NCBI RefSeq assembly: GCF_010894455.1
Contig: NZ_JAAIXY010000010.1
Span: 26,024-90,023, forward strand
DNA: 64,000 nt
Source of the DNA: Myxococcus eversor
Lineage (GTDB): Bacteria > Myxococcota > Myxococcia > Myxococcales > Myxococcaceae
Direction of reading: 5' to 3'
This document shows, one piece after another, positions 51,086-59,725 of the stretch. Positions within the stretch are counted from its first letter, which is position 1. Each line of letters opens with the position of its first letter. The translations under genes and the position numbers were made by a program. The notes under the pieces are model-generated. The model saw only the letters and a list, made by a program, of their open reading frames with translations. It was not told the origin of the DNA and made no database searches.

Positions 51086-52786
51086 ATGCGAATGAAGAGG
51101 ATGGAGTCGAAGCGAAGTGTCTGGGGCTCGAAGGCCTTGCGGCTCATGACCCTCCTGGCGTCGGCGGGATGCGGCGCCGGAGTGGCTCCAGAGGCCTTGG
51201 ACGAAGGGCCTGTCGGCGCCCACCGGCTCGGCTTCGAGGCGTTCGAGCGGAGCACGTATCGCGAGCCGGACACGGGCATCTACATCGTCGATGGCGACAT
51301 GCCGATGTCGGACCTCGAGGAGCTGCGGGAGTACTACGACGGCCTCTCGAAACCCGGCGCCCTCATCGTCCACAACGTGGGGGGGGTGGATGCGACCTGG
51401 AGCAGCACCCAGAAGCTCGACCTCCGGTACTGCGTGAGCAGCAGCTTCGGTTCTTTTCATGCCAGGGCCGTGGAGGCCATGGCGCGCGCGGCGAATGCCT
51501 GGGAGAGCGCGGCCGACGTCAACTTCATCCATGTCCCGGACGAGGATGGGGTCTGCAACGCGAGCAATCCCAATGTGGTCTTTGATGTCAACCCTGTCGT
51601 GGGCCAGAGCTATCTGGCGCGCGCCTTCTTCCCTGACGATGTCCGCGCGAGCCGCAACATCCTCATCGACGTCAGCGCCTTCGGGAGCATCCCGCCCTAT
51701 ACGTTGGCGGGTATCCTGCGCCATGAACTGGGACACACGTTGGGCTTGCGGCATGAGTACACGCGCCCTGACAGTGGCCTCTGCTACGAGGACAGCAACT
51801 GGCGGACGCTCACGCCCTATGACTCGGACTCGGTGATGCACTATCCGCCGTGCGTGGGCACCAATGCGGTCGATCTGCACCTCACGCAGCGCGACCGGAT
51901 TGGCGTCCGGGCGCTCTATGGGCCCGGGAGTGGGAACCTGGCGCTGATGGGGAACAGCTCGGCGTCATCCACCTATTGCACCAGCGCTGGCGAGCATTGC
52001 TATTCACCCAATCGGATCAACGACGGCTCGCTGGACAGCACGCTCAACGGCTTCCATAGCTGGACCAATGCCAATGGCGCGCCGCTCCCCCAGTGGGTTC
52101 AGGTGGAGCTCGGCAGGCCTCACGTCATCAACCAGGCCGTCGTTGTCGGCAGCAGTGACGGTGTCCCGCAGTCCTATCTGCTCGAAGCCTGGAATGGCTC
52201 CGCCTGGGTGACGGTGGCCAACGTCACGGGCAATACGCAGGTGCAGAGAATCCACTCCTTCGCGCCTGTCGTCACCAGCCGCGTGCGGCTGCTGGGGCGG
52301 TTGGGTTCCGCCAAGCAGCCAGGGTATGTCCGCGTGAACGAGATAGAGCTCTACAACACCCATGAGAATCTGGCGCTCGCCGCGAGCACCTCGGCGTCTT
52401 CGTCATATTGCCCGAGCGGCTGCTATGCCCCGTCCCGGGTCAACGACGGGAATCCCAGTACTGTGATTGGCGGCGACACGAGCTGGACGAATGCCTGGGG
52501 CGTCGGGCTCCCGCAGTGGGTGGAGCTGGACTTTGGTGGCCCGCGCACCTTCCGGCGCATCGAGCTCTATATGAGCGACAATGGCGCCCCTCAGGAGTTC
52601 AGCATCCAGATCTGGAGCGGGGGCGCCTGGGAGACCCTCCACGTCGTCCGCAACAACACGTTGGCGCGGACCACCCATACCTCCACGGCCATCACCACCT
52701 CGAAGCTGAGGATTCTTGGCCACCTCGGGTCCGTTGCGCAGCCAGGGTACGTGCGCATCAACGAGGTAGAGGTCTACGAGAACTGA
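51086..52786 (+). CDS. Secreted metzincin metalloprotease lipoprotein with two discoidin-like domains
   Basis: The 566-residue protein starts at the ATG at 51086 (51092 and 51101 are alternatives). The signal LRLMTLLASAGC ends in a lipoprotein Cys. The catalytic region holds HELGHTLGLRHE, the full metzincin zinc motif HExxHxxGxxH (first His about residue 213), and a Met-turn SVMHY. Two repeats of about 140 residues follow (NLALMGNSSASSTYC ... YVRVNEIELYN and NLALAASTSASSSYC ... YVRINEVEVYEN), with F5/8 type C-like elements (PQWVQVELGRP, PQWVELDFGGP). The second part should bind glycans or surfaces while the protease cuts. No propeptide cysteine switch was recognised. Confidence 0.92.
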   Translation: MRMKRMESKRSVWGSKALRLMTLLASAGCGAGVAPEALDEGPVGAHRLGFEAFERSTYREPDTGIYIVDGDMPMSDLEELREYYDGLSKPGALIVHNVGGVDATWSSTQKLDLRYCVSSSFGSFHARAVEAMARAANAWESAADVNFIHVPDEDGVCNASNPNVVFDVNPVVGQSYLARAFFPDDVRASRNILIDVSAFGSIPPYTLAGILRHELGHTLGLRHEYTRPDSGLCYEDSNWRTLTPYDSDSVMHYPPCVGTNAVDLHLTQRDRIGVRALYGPGSGNLALMGNSSASSTYCTSAGEHCYSPNRINDGSLDSTLNGFHSWTNANGAPLPQWVQVELGRPHVINQAVVVGSSDGVPQSYLLEAWNGSAWVTVANVTGNTQVQRIHSFAPVVTSRVRLLGRLGSAKQPGYVRVNEIELYNTHENLALAASTSASSSYCPSGCYAPSRVNDGNPSTVIGGDTSWTNAWGVGLPQWVELDFGGPRTFRRIELYMSDNGAPQEFSIQIWSGGAWETLHVVRNNTLARTTHTSTAITTSKLRILGHLGSVAQPGYVRINEVEVYEN

Positions 52787-52796
52787 GCCGCGGTGG

Positions 52797-52828
52797 GGTG
52801 TCCCCGCGGCTCCTCGGGCGGGGACACC
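52797..52828. terminator. Bidirectional hairpin terminator
   Basis: GGTGTCCCCGC (52797-52807) and GCGGGGACACC (52818-52828) form an 11-pair perfect stem with a 10-base loop, between the convergent metzincin and Cys-rich lipoprotein genes. Confidence 0.8.
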
Positions 52829-52836
52829 TGGTGCGC

Positions 52837-53211
52837 TTATCGAGCGCGGACGGTGCAGGAGGTCTTGATGTAGTCCACGTCATCGTAATAGGCGCAGGAG
52901 AAATACACATCCAGCCGGGCGGTCGGGGTGCAGTCCTGGCGCCCGGTCTGGAGGGTGAGGTCCGTCTCCAGGTCCACGCACTCGCAGCCCTTGCAGCTCT
53001 CCTTCTTGTTCAGACACAGATGGGTCGTGTCCGCGGTGACGACGGTCGCGCAGTATTGCGTGGCGCGCTTGCAACGGGTGTTGCCACACTCAAGGGTCTC
53101 CGGGAACGACTGGGTGTCCCCGCCCCCATCGCCCCCATCGTCGTCGCTCGAGCCACCACAGCCCACCACCAGCATGGAGAGAAGCACCAGGTACGCCGCC
53201 GTCGCCTTCAT
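52837..53211 (-). CDS. Cysteine-rich lipoprotein
   Basis: The 124-residue protein starts at the ATG at 53211 with GGGAGGAC upstream. The lipoprotein signal ends LVVGC and is followed by an Asp/Gly-rich linker (SSDDDGGDGGGD). The mature part has about ten cysteines in short-spaced pairs (CGNTRCKRATQYC, CKGCEC), which suggests a disulphide-knotted surface protein. No enzyme motif or family is recognised. It is convergent with the metzincin gene and shares its terminator region. Confidence 0.8.
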   Translation of the reverse strand: MKATAAYLVLLSMLVVGCGGSSDDDGGDGGGDTQSFPETLECGNTRCKRATQYCATVVTADTTHLCLNKKESCKGCECVDLETDLTLQTGRQDCTPTARLDVYFSCAYYDDVDYIKTSCTVRAR

Positions 53212-53401
53212 GTCGTCCTCCCGAGGAGTCATGGGGGGCGCATGAGCACCCCCCTCCTGACGGGAGGAGACAGGCCGGGCGACACCGTTGCATGAAATCG
53301 ACCGCGGCCCTCCCGGCGAGACGACCCGACCCCGGGTCAGGCCCTCCTTGACCCGCGATTTTCCTCGGGATTCGGCTCGCCGCCGTCTCCCCGTCGCTCA
53401 C

Positions 53402-55084
53402 TCACAACGCGAGGAAGTTCGCGGTCAGGAAGGCGGCGTACCAGTTCATCGGCGTGAGCCCGTTGGTCGTGTAGTCCGCCGTATGATTGTTGGTGGTGAG
53501 CTGCCAGGTGGTCAGGTCCCACGGAGACCAGCCGATCCACACGTCGCTGTTGTTGTTCATGAACGTGAGCGCGTTCGTTATCTGGGGTTGCGCGTAGGAC
53601 TGGTGGATTCCGATACCCATCTCGGACAAGAACAGCTTCTTGCCGTGGGTCCTCGCCCAGTGGGTGACGGCCGTGAGCTGCGCGCCGTAGGACGACTCAT
53701 CGTTGCTGCCGTAGCCTTCCGGGTAATACGAATGCATGTCGAAGGCATGGTTGTTGGCGCTGTCCGTGATGGACAGGGCCGCGACTGAGTCGAGCGGACC
53801 TCCGCCCGGAGCCCAGGTGTGCCAGTGCCCCACGTCCGACCCGCGCGTGTTGGGGACGAGAATCAACTGGGTCGACCCCGTCGCCCGCACGGCGTTCATC
53901 ACCGTCTGGATGCCGGAGAACCAGGTGGCCGAAGTCATCGGGAGGTCATGCGGCTCGTTCATGAGGTTCAGGATGACCTGGGGGTTCGTCTTCACCAGAT
54001 TCGCGAGCTTCGTCCAGACGTCGGCGAGATGGGCCACGGTCAACGTCCCGTCTCCGATGACGCGTTGGACGTAGTTCGTGGTCTGGTTTCCCGCGGCATT
54101 GAACGCGCCCGTCGCATAGCGGTTGTAGTTGTGCAGGTCGAGTACCAGGGTGAAGCCCTGGGCTGTCGCCAGGTTGATGTAGTTCATCATGCCGTTCGAA
54201 TAGTCCGTATCCAGCGGGCCATTGAGTGTGTGCTGGATGCGCTCCCAGGAGATGGGCAGACGAATCAGGTTGAAGCCCCTGCCCTTGTAGTAGGCGAGCT
54301 CCGCGGAGATCTGGGTCGATGACGGCATCTCGTAATACGTCTGTCCTGTCCAACCGTCCCAGTCGTTGCCGTACTCCATCCCCGCGCGGTTGATTCCGCG
54401 ATAGGCCACGCCCGTGGGATAGGTCTTCCCCGGGGGCTTCTCCAGCGCGATTCCATCGACCCCGTAGGCCACCGCGGAGGCGCTCTGGAGCGTGAGCTTG
54501 TTGAAGGTCGTCAGCGAGCCCTTGAGCGCGCTCATCGGGATGGTGACTCGAGTCCAGTCACCCACACCCAGGGAGTCGAAGGTCGGGTTGGCGGAGTTGC
54601 CAATGGCGACGCCCGCGTTTCCATCTTCGCCCTCCTGGCTCACGATGAGCCTCAGGCTCTTGATGGCCGCGAGGTTCGCGTTGCCCGGACGGATGGCGAA
54701 GCTCACGGCCTTGTACGTATTGGTCGAGAACGATTGGCCCTCAGCGCCCAACGCCAGGGCGCTATCCGCGCCGGAGGTGACCTGCATCGACGAGGTGCCG
54801 TAGGCCTTCGTGCTCGTCGTCGAAGCGAGGGTGACGTTGCCCCAGCTGTAGCCGGTATTCCAACCCGGCGTGACGGCATCGTCATACAGCACCGTCTGAT
54901 AGGAAGTGTCCAGCGGTGGCAGAAGCAGCAGTCCGGCTGTGCTTGACGCGGTTGCTTCCGGGAGCGGCTCGCTCCTGGTCAGGTCCGCTTCGTCGCTCGA
55001 AGGCGGGCCACATGCGGCGCCCAGGGTGAAGATGCTACCCAGCAGAACGTAAAGACACTTCCGCGAAACCGGTGGTCGTCGCAT
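53402..55084 (-). CDS. Glycoside hydrolase family 5 lipoprotein with N-terminal beta-sandwich
   Basis: The 560-residue protein has a lipoprotein signal ending LGAAC. Residues about 60-215 form a carbohydrate-binding-like beta domain (YQTVLYDDAVTPGWNTGYSWG opening). The catalytic barrel follows with GFNLIRLPISWERIQ, LDLHNYNRY, LNLMNEPHD (acid/base Glu377) and LFLSEMGIG (nucleophile Glu488), the standard GH5 set. It should hydrolyse beta-1,4-glucan or a related polysaccharide at the cell surface. Its substrate within GH5 cannot be fixed by eye. Confidence 0.93.
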   Translation of the reverse strand: MRRPPVSRKCLYVLLGSIFTLGAACGPPSSDEADLTRSEPLPEATASSTAGLLLLPPLDTSYQTVLYDDAVTPGWNTGYSWGNVTLASTTSTKAYGTSSMQVTSGADSALALGAEGQSFSTNTYKAVSFAIRPGNANLAAIKSLRLIVSQEGEDGNAGVAIGNSANPTFDSLGVGDWTRVTIPMSALKGSLTTFNKLTLQSASAVAYGVDGIALEKPPGKTYPTGVAYRGINRAGMEYGNDWDGWTGQTYYEMPSSTQISAELAYYKGRGFNLIRLPISWERIQHTLNGPLDTDYSNGMMNYINLATAQGFTLVLDLHNYNRYATGAFNAAGNQTTNYVQRVIGDGTLTVAHLADVWTKLANLVKTNPQVILNLMNEPHDLPMTSATWFSGIQTVMNAVRATGSTQLILVPNTRGSDVGHWHTWAPGGGPLDSVAALSITDSANNHAFDMHSYYPEGYGSNDESSYGAQLTAVTHWARTHGKKLFLSEMGIGIHQSYAQPQITNALTFMNNNSDVWIGWSPWDLTTWQLTTNNHTADYTTNGLTPMNWYAAFLTANFLAL

Positions 55085-55241
55085 TCGGGCCCCCTGCAGT
55101 TGGACGCTGATTTAGCGACCACATCTTCAGCGGCAACTGCTCGTTTCCCGTCAATGACAACGATTGTTCTCCAGCGGGCTCAACCCGACGAGCGCGTTCC
55201 CATGGGTGTGTAAATGGCGAGCAGGGGCGCAGTGGGATGCT

Positions 55242-55820
55242 CTAACCTTCATGCGTGGCTTTCTCGAAGCGCCGATCAGGCACCAGCCACATCAGCGCCG
55301 CCAGCACATAGACCGCCTCGGAGAAGTACTCATTGAAGAAGGCGCTGACGATGCCGACCAGGTAGAACACCGGCGAAATCTTGCCCTTGAAGTCGCGGCC
55401 GACCGCCTGCGCCAGTGCTGACGTCCTGCCCTGCGTCCTCACCATGCAGGTCTGCAATATCCACCAGGCGAAGGCGCACATCAGCAGCACGAAGCCGTAG
55501 AGCGCCAGCGGCACGGACGAGAAATGGTTTTCACCCATCCACCCGGTGGTGAAGGGGATGAGTGACAGCCAGAACAACAAGTGCAGATTCGCCCACAGCA
55601 CGCCGCCGGTGACATGGTCGATGGTGTGCAGGAGATGGTGGTGGTTGTTCCAGTAGATGCCGACGTAGATGAAGCTGAGCACATAGCTGAGGAAGACGGG
55701 AATCAATGGGCGCAGGTCGGCGAGCTCGGTGCCGTGCGGCACCTTGAGCTCCAGCACCATGATGGTGATGATGATGGCGATGACGCCGTCGCTGAACGCT
55801 TCCAGCCGGTTCTTGTCCAT
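55242..55820 (-). CDS. TMEM175-like potassium channel family membrane protein
   Basis: The 192-residue protein starts at the ATG at 55820 with GGGGGAG four bases upstream. It opens KNRLEAFSDGVIAIIITIMVLEL, containing the RxxxFSD motif that lines the pore in bacterial TMEM175 (DUF1211) channels. About five or six membrane helices follow, with a His-rich loop (YWNNHHHLLHTIDHV). Bacterial members are half-length and form tetramers. The ribosome site and leader lie inside debris of another gene. Confidence 0.88.
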   Translation of the reverse strand: MDKNRLEAFSDGVIAIIITIMVLELKVPHGTELADLRPLIPVFLSYVLSFIYVGIYWNNHHHLLHTIDHVTGGVLWANLHLLFWLSLIPFTTGWMGENHFSSVPLALYGFVLLMCAFAWWILQTCMVRTQGRTSALAQAVGRDFKGKISPVFYLVGIVSAFFNEYFSEAVYVLAALMWLVPDRRFEKATHEG

Positions 55821-55821
55821 G

Positions 55822-55960
55822 CAACTCCCCCGGTGTGGCATTCACCACGCCCACGACGGTCGGCAAGCCGTCCTCCCGTGCGAGCGCCGCGCCATGGGTC
55901 ATCAGGCCCCCTCCCTCCGTCACCAGGCCTTTGATGGCCACGAACAGGGGCGTCCCACCG
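55822..55960 (-). pseudogene. Fragment of a PEP-utilising / rifampicin-phosphotransferase-like swivelling domain
   Basis: Read on the minus strand, about 45 codons give GGTPLFVAIKGLVTEGGG, then LMTHGAALAREDGLPTVVGVVNAT. This matches the phosphohistidine swivelling domain of PEP-utilising enzymes and rifampicin phosphotransferases, including the His in MTHG. Neither the rest of that domain nor the ATP-binding part is present. The fragment runs directly into the TMEM175 start. Confidence 0.7.
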
Positions 55961-55965
55961 GGGCC

Positions 55966-56114
55966 GCGTAGGGCATGGCTCGGTGCCGCTCGTGGGCGGC
56001 ACCGTCATCTTCACCCCGGAGGCGGACTTCACCGGGACGGCGACGCTCGAGTGCACGGCCAGTGATGGGGCCTGCACGAGCACCGCGAGGGTGACCGTCA
56101 CGGTCAACCCATGA
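55966..56114 (+). pseudogene. 3' fragment of a surface protein with Ig/cadherin-like repeats
   Basis: In frame with the TGA at 56112 the text reads GTVIFTPEADFTGTATLECTASDG, then CTSTARVTVTVNP. This is the last repeat of a bacterial Ig-like or cadherin-like adhesin (pattern FTPxxxFxGTxxxxxxxxDG ... VTVTV). Upstream the frame meets a stop at 55932-55934 without further repeat sequence and has no start. Only the gene end remains. Confidence 0.65.
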
Positions 56115-56175
56115 ACCCACCGCCCCTCGTGGCTTGACACCTGCCGGGAGGGCGGGCTACTCCATCGGTCCTACG

Positions 56176-56204
56176 CTGATTTTGATACTGAATGTCAATT
56201 TCAG
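56176..56204 (+). promoter_or_regulatory. Fur-box-like imperfect palindrome
   Basis: CTGATTTTGATA and TGTCAATTTCAG, around CTGAA, form a 29-base palindrome matching at 9 of 12 arm positions. The core TTGATACTGAATGTCAA resembles ferric-uptake-regulator sites. It lies 73 bases before the first gene of an iron-uptake operon. TTGACA at 56134-56139 with TACTCC after 18 bases is a possible promoter just upstream. Confidence 0.6.
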
Positions 56205-56276
56205 GCCGAAAATCGACGGGACGCCGCCGCGCTGACGGACAGCGCCGAGAAGCCGGTCCCGTTCGAGGAGAGAGCG

Positions 56277-57515
56277 ATGCGCCGCGGAGCACTGAGGCTT
56301 GGTAAGGGCAGCTTCTCGTGGGGGCTCGTGGCGTGCGCCGCCCTGCTCCTGGTCTCCTGCGGAGATGAAAAGACTCCTGCTCCCCCCGGCCCGGATGGGA
56401 ATGAGGAGGGCTCGCTGTACCTGGTGCATTCCGCCGTGGAGACGAACGGCAGCCGGATGAACTACTTCAGCCTGGTCGACTCCCTGTCCGAAGCCAGGAC
56501 GCTGGACTACGCGCGCTCGCTGGAGTTGCCGGGCCGTCCGCGTCTGTTCGCGGCGCGGGGCGTGGGCTTCTTCGCCATCGGCTCCGGCGAGTCTCCCACC
56601 ATCACCCGCTACGAGGTGCGCGATGGCACGCTGGTGGCGGGCGCCAGTCTCTCGTTCCAGAACCTCGGCGTGAGCCGGCTGGGCGCCCAGGCCGTGCACT
56701 TCGTGAGCGCCACGAAGGCGTATTACAAGGACGACGCCCAGGGGCAGATCATCGTCTGGAACCCGACGGAGATGGCCATCGAGCGGACGCTGTCGCTTCC
56801 GCGGGAGTTCATCAAGCAGGGCTACGTCACCGGGCTGAGCCAGTGGGCCAGCCGCGAGGGCGAGGCGTTCTTCTCGGTGGGCTGGTCCACGTCGACGTAC
56901 GACTCGGTCCTTCCCGGCACGGTGCTCGTTCGCATCGACACGGCGACGGATGCGCTGAGCTGGACCGAGGACGCGCGCTGCCGCGACCTCTCGAAGACGG
57001 CCCGACAGGGTGACACGCTCTACTTCTTCAGCGGCGTCATCAATGGTCTGGGCTACGCGGTCAAGGGCACCGCGGAAGCCGGTCAGCAGGATTGCTTCCT
57101 GCGCATCTCCCCGGGGCGGCGGGCCTTCGACACGGACTTCGTCGGCAGCGCGGCCGCCGCGCTCGGACCGAACAAGGTGGGCTCCATCATCGCGGTGACG
57201 GAGTCGGGCACCGCCTGGCTCCAGGTCGCGGACACCACCATCACTCCGACGGCGCCGGGCACCACCTACAGCGAGTGGTACAGCAAGGGCTGGAGCTGGT
57301 GGCAGATGCCCTTCGCGACGCTTCGCGACCCCTCGCGCGTCCAGGCGGAGCCCGGAGCCTACAGCGGCTTCACGTTCACGACCGGCTCCAGCTTCCTCGT
57401 CAGCCAGAGCGCGGCGGACTACTCCACCTCCACGCTGATGGACCTGTCATCCGGCGCCCCCAGGCCCAGCGTGTCCTTCCCGGGCTTCGTGCTGGACGTC
57501 GCTCAAATCCGCTGA
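56277..57515 (+). CDS. Lipoprotein, propeller-like, at head of an iron-uptake operon
   Basis: The 412-residue protein has a lipoprotein signal ending LLLVSC and a beta-rich body with periodic blades (YLVHSAVETNGS, FFAIGSGESPTITRYEVRDG, GQIIVWNPTEMAIERT, LVRIDTATDALSW). The overall form resembles proteins annotated as MxcI in myxobacterial siderophore loci, but this is from memory and not checked. The GAGGAGAGAGCG just before the ATG supports the start. It is followed by two small membrane proteins, a PepSY protein and a TonB receptor. It may bind ferric siderophore at the outer membrane. Confidence 0.8.
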   Translation: MRRGALRLGKGSFSWGLVACAALLLVSCGDEKTPAPPGPDGNEEGSLYLVHSAVETNGSRMNYFSLVDSLSEARTLDYARSLELPGRPRLFAARGVGFFAIGSGESPTITRYEVRDGTLVAGASLSFQNLGVSRLGAQAVHFVSATKAYYKDDAQGQIIVWNPTEMAIERTLSLPREFIKQGYVTGLSQWASREGEAFFSVGWSTSTYDSVLPGTVLVRIDTATDALSWTEDARCRDLSKTARQGDTLYFFSGVINGLGYAVKGTAEAGQQDCFLRISPGRRAFDTDFVGSAAAALGPNKVGSIIAVTESGTAWLQVADTTITPTAPGTTYSEWYSKGWSWWQMPFATLRDPSRVQAEPGAYSGFTFTTGSSFLVSQSAADYSTSTLMDLSSGAPRPSVSFPGFVLDVAQIR

Positions 57516-57576
57516 GGGTTCCGCCGCGCGGGTGCTCGCCCGCGCGCGCGGCCTCGAAGGGCACGAGGTCTCGTGT

Positions 57577-57906
57577 ATGGACATGCTGGCTCCCACGCTG
57601 CTCTGGCTCGGGGTGATGTGCCTCTATGGCGCATGGTGGTGTCGCCACACGGGGCGATGGCCGGACTCCCCGCGCGCGCTCGGGTGTCTGAAGGGAGGGG
57701 GCCTGGCGCTCATCCTCGGGGGGCTCGCCGCGGCCCTGTGGGGGGCCGTCACTCCGGGGGCCGCCCTGGGCTCGGCCATGGCCTACATCATGGCGTCGGG
57801 CACCTTGCTGGCCGTCCTCTCCCCGCTGGTTCGCAGACCTGTCTGGGCCATGGCGCTGCTGCTCCCGGTGGGCCTGCTGATGGGCGTGCTGGAGCGCATG
57901 TCGTGA
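57577..57906 (+). CDS. Small membrane protein, DUF3325-like
   Basis: The protein has 109 residues from the ATG at 57577 (ATG at 57583 is also possible). Three or four membrane helices are visible (LLWLGVMCLYGAWW, GGGLALILGGLAAALWGAV, SAMAYIMASGTLLAVL, WAMALLLPVGLLMGV). Genes of this size and type (DUF3325) sit beside DUF3649, PepSY and TonB-receptor genes in iron-uptake operons, as here. Its stop overlaps the next start (GTGA). The function is unknown; perhaps an assembly partner of the PepSY reductase. Confidence 0.7.
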   Translation: MDMLAPTLLWLGVMCLYGAWWCRHTGRWPDSPRALGCLKGGGLALILGGLAAALWGAVTPGAALGSAMAYIMASGTLLAVLSPLVRRPVWAMALLLPVGLLMGVLERMS

Positions 57907-58178
57907 GTGCCGGGGCGCGGCGCCACCTGGGCGTGAGCTGGGTGCTGGCCGCCGCGTTGGGCGCCCCGTTGGCGGCGCTGCTCGTCTGCCTCGCCCTGCC
58001 CGCGGTGATTCCCGCCTCGTCGGACGTGCGCTACCTGGTCGCCTGCATCGTCGTCATCCCGTTGATGGCGGCCGCCCCGTGCGCGGCCCTCCTGGCCCGG
58101 TCGGCGGCCCGCGCGTGGACCGGCGTCGGGGTGACGAGCGCGGCGGCGCTGCTCGTCCTCTGGAGAGCGCTCACATGA
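57903..58178 (+). CDS. Small membrane protein, DUF3649-like
   Basis: The 91-residue protein reads from a GTG at 57903 that overlaps the preceding stop by four bases; its own stop overlaps the PepSY ATG (ATGA). Three hydrophobic segments are visible (WVLAAALGAPLAALLVCLAL, YLVACIVVIPLMAAAPCAALL, VTSAAALLVLW). Position and size match DUF3649 proteins of iron-transport operons. A longer frame beginning at 57573 exists, but it would overlap the DUF3325-like gene almost fully. Confidence 0.68.
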   Translation: MSAGARRHLGVSWVLAAALGAPLAALLVCLALPAVIPASSDVRYLVACIVVIPLMAAAPCAALLARSAARAWTGVGVTSAAALLVLWRALT

Positions 58179-59725
58179 GGCTCAAGTCCGGGACGTACCG
58201 CGTCCTCTGGGAGGCGCATGCGTGGGCGGGTGCGACGTCCTCGGTCCTGCTGGTGGGGATGTTCCTGCTCGGCGTCGTCTCGCTGTTCCGTCACGAGCTG
58301 ATGCCCTGGCAGGAGCCGCGCTTGAGGGCGCCCGCGGTCGCGGACGAGGCCCAGGCGCTGGCCACGTTGCAGCAATGGCTGGACGCGCGTGTGGGCAAGG
58401 ACCTGCCCCCCCAACTGGATGTGGACCTGCCCGCGCCCCATTCGCCCTGGATTCGGCTCGAGTGGAAGGGTGGGGGCGGCGCGCAGACCGCGGTGTGGGT
58501 GGACCCGCGCTCCGGCGAGCAGGCCCCGGAGCGCAGCGACCTGAGCTACTTCCTGTTCCTGGCGCACTTCCTCTATCCGCTTCCGGGCGGCATGTTGATT
58601 GCCGGCCTGGTGGCCATCGTGCTGCTGCTGGTGGTGGGCACGGGGCTCGTCATCCAGGTGGGCCGCTTCCGCAAGGAGCTCGTGCGCTTCCGCCCGCGCG
58701 AGGCGCTGCGGACCACGTGGGGGGATCTACACAAGGTGCTCGGCAGCGTGGGCCTGCCCTATCAGGCGGTCATCGCCTGGACGGCGGCCATCATCTGTCT
58801 GAACGCCGCGGTCCTCCAGCCGGTGATGGTGCGCACGGCCTTCGACGGCAATCTGGATGCGGGACTGGCGAGCATCGGCTATCCGCGAGGCCCCAAGTCC
58901 TCCGGGCAGGTCTCCGAGGCGCCCCGGGTGGCCACGGTCCTGGCACAGGCGCGCGCCGCGCTTCCGGACGCCCGGCACTACCGCTTCTCCATGCGCAACC
59001 TGGGGGATGCCTCGGGGTATGTCGATGTCCGGGGCCATGCCCGCCAGGGGCTCCACGAGTTCACCACCGTTCGCGTGTCCCGGACGGGGGAGCTGTTGCA
59101 CGTGCGCCAGGCGGGAGGGCCCGGTGCCACGGCCCGGCTGCTCGAGGCGGCGTATGTGCTCCACTCCGGGCTCTACGCGGGAATGGGGTTGAGGCTCGCC
59201 TACGCGCTCTTGGGCATCTTCAGCGCGCTGTGCGTCGTGACGGGCAATCTCGTGTGGCTGGAGCGGCGAGCCCGTGGGATGCGCCGGGTGGACATCCTCC
59301 TCGCGCGCTTCACGGCGGGCGGCTGTGGAGGCGCCGCGTTCGCGCTCGCCGCCGCGTTCCTCGCCAACCAGTTGCTTCCGGACACCTTGCCTCGCCGGCC
59401 CCACTGGGAGCACGTCATCTTCTTCGGGAGCTGGTGCGCCTGCGTGCTGGGGGCGCTCGCGTACCCACGCGCCAGGGCGTGGGCCCAGCAACTCCTGGCC
59501 GTCTCCGGCGGCATCCTGCTCCTGCTGCCCTGGCTGGACGCCTGGCGCAATGCCCGACGGGTGTTCGACCCCACGGGCTCGCCCTACATGTTCTACGCGG
59601 ACGTGGGGCTGGCCCTCCTGGGCGCCATGTTCCTGGTGTCGGCCTGGGCCATCGGGCGCATCGCCCCTCGCGACCCCAGGTCCGCCCAGGCGCCGCTGTC
59701 GATTCCGGCGCATGAGGGGTCGTGA
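58175..59725 (+). CDS. PepSY-associated membrane protein (siderophore reductase type)
   Basis: The 516-residue protein starts at the ATG at 58175, overlapping the previous stop. It has an N-terminal helix (SSVLLVGMFLLGVVSLFRHE), a periplasmic PepSY-like segment, paired helices (MLIAGLVAIVLLLVVGTGLVIQVGRF; VIAWTAAIICLNAAVL) and further C-terminal helices. The early RVLWEAHAWAG and HKVLGS contexts carry conserved histidines like those that bind haem in PepSY-TM proteins. Such proteins reduce ferric siderophores in the inner membrane. It overlaps the receptor start by four bases. Confidence 0.88.
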   Translation: MRLKSGTYRVLWEAHAWAGATSSVLLVGMFLLGVVSLFRHELMPWQEPRLRAPAVADEAQALATLQQWLDARVGKDLPPQLDVDLPAPHSPWIRLEWKGGGGAQTAVWVDPRSGEQAPERSDLSYFLFLAHFLYPLPGGMLIAGLVAIVLLLVVGTGLVIQVGRFRKELVRFRPREALRTTWGDLHKVLGSVGLPYQAVIAWTAAIICLNAAVLQPVMVRTAFDGNLDAGLASIGYPRGPKSSGQVSEAPRVATVLAQARAALPDARHYRFSMRNLGDASGYVDVRGHARQGLHEFTTVRVSRTGELLHVRQAGGPGATARLLEAAYVLHSGLYAGMGLRLAYALLGIFSALCVVTGNLVWLERRARGMRRVDILLARFTAGGCGGAAFALAAAFLANQLLPDTLPRRPHWEHVIFFGSWCACVLGALAYPRARAWAQQLLAVSGGILLLLPWLDAWRNARRVFDPTGSPYMFYADVGLALLGAMFLVSAWAIGRIAPRDPRSAQAPLSIPAHEGS

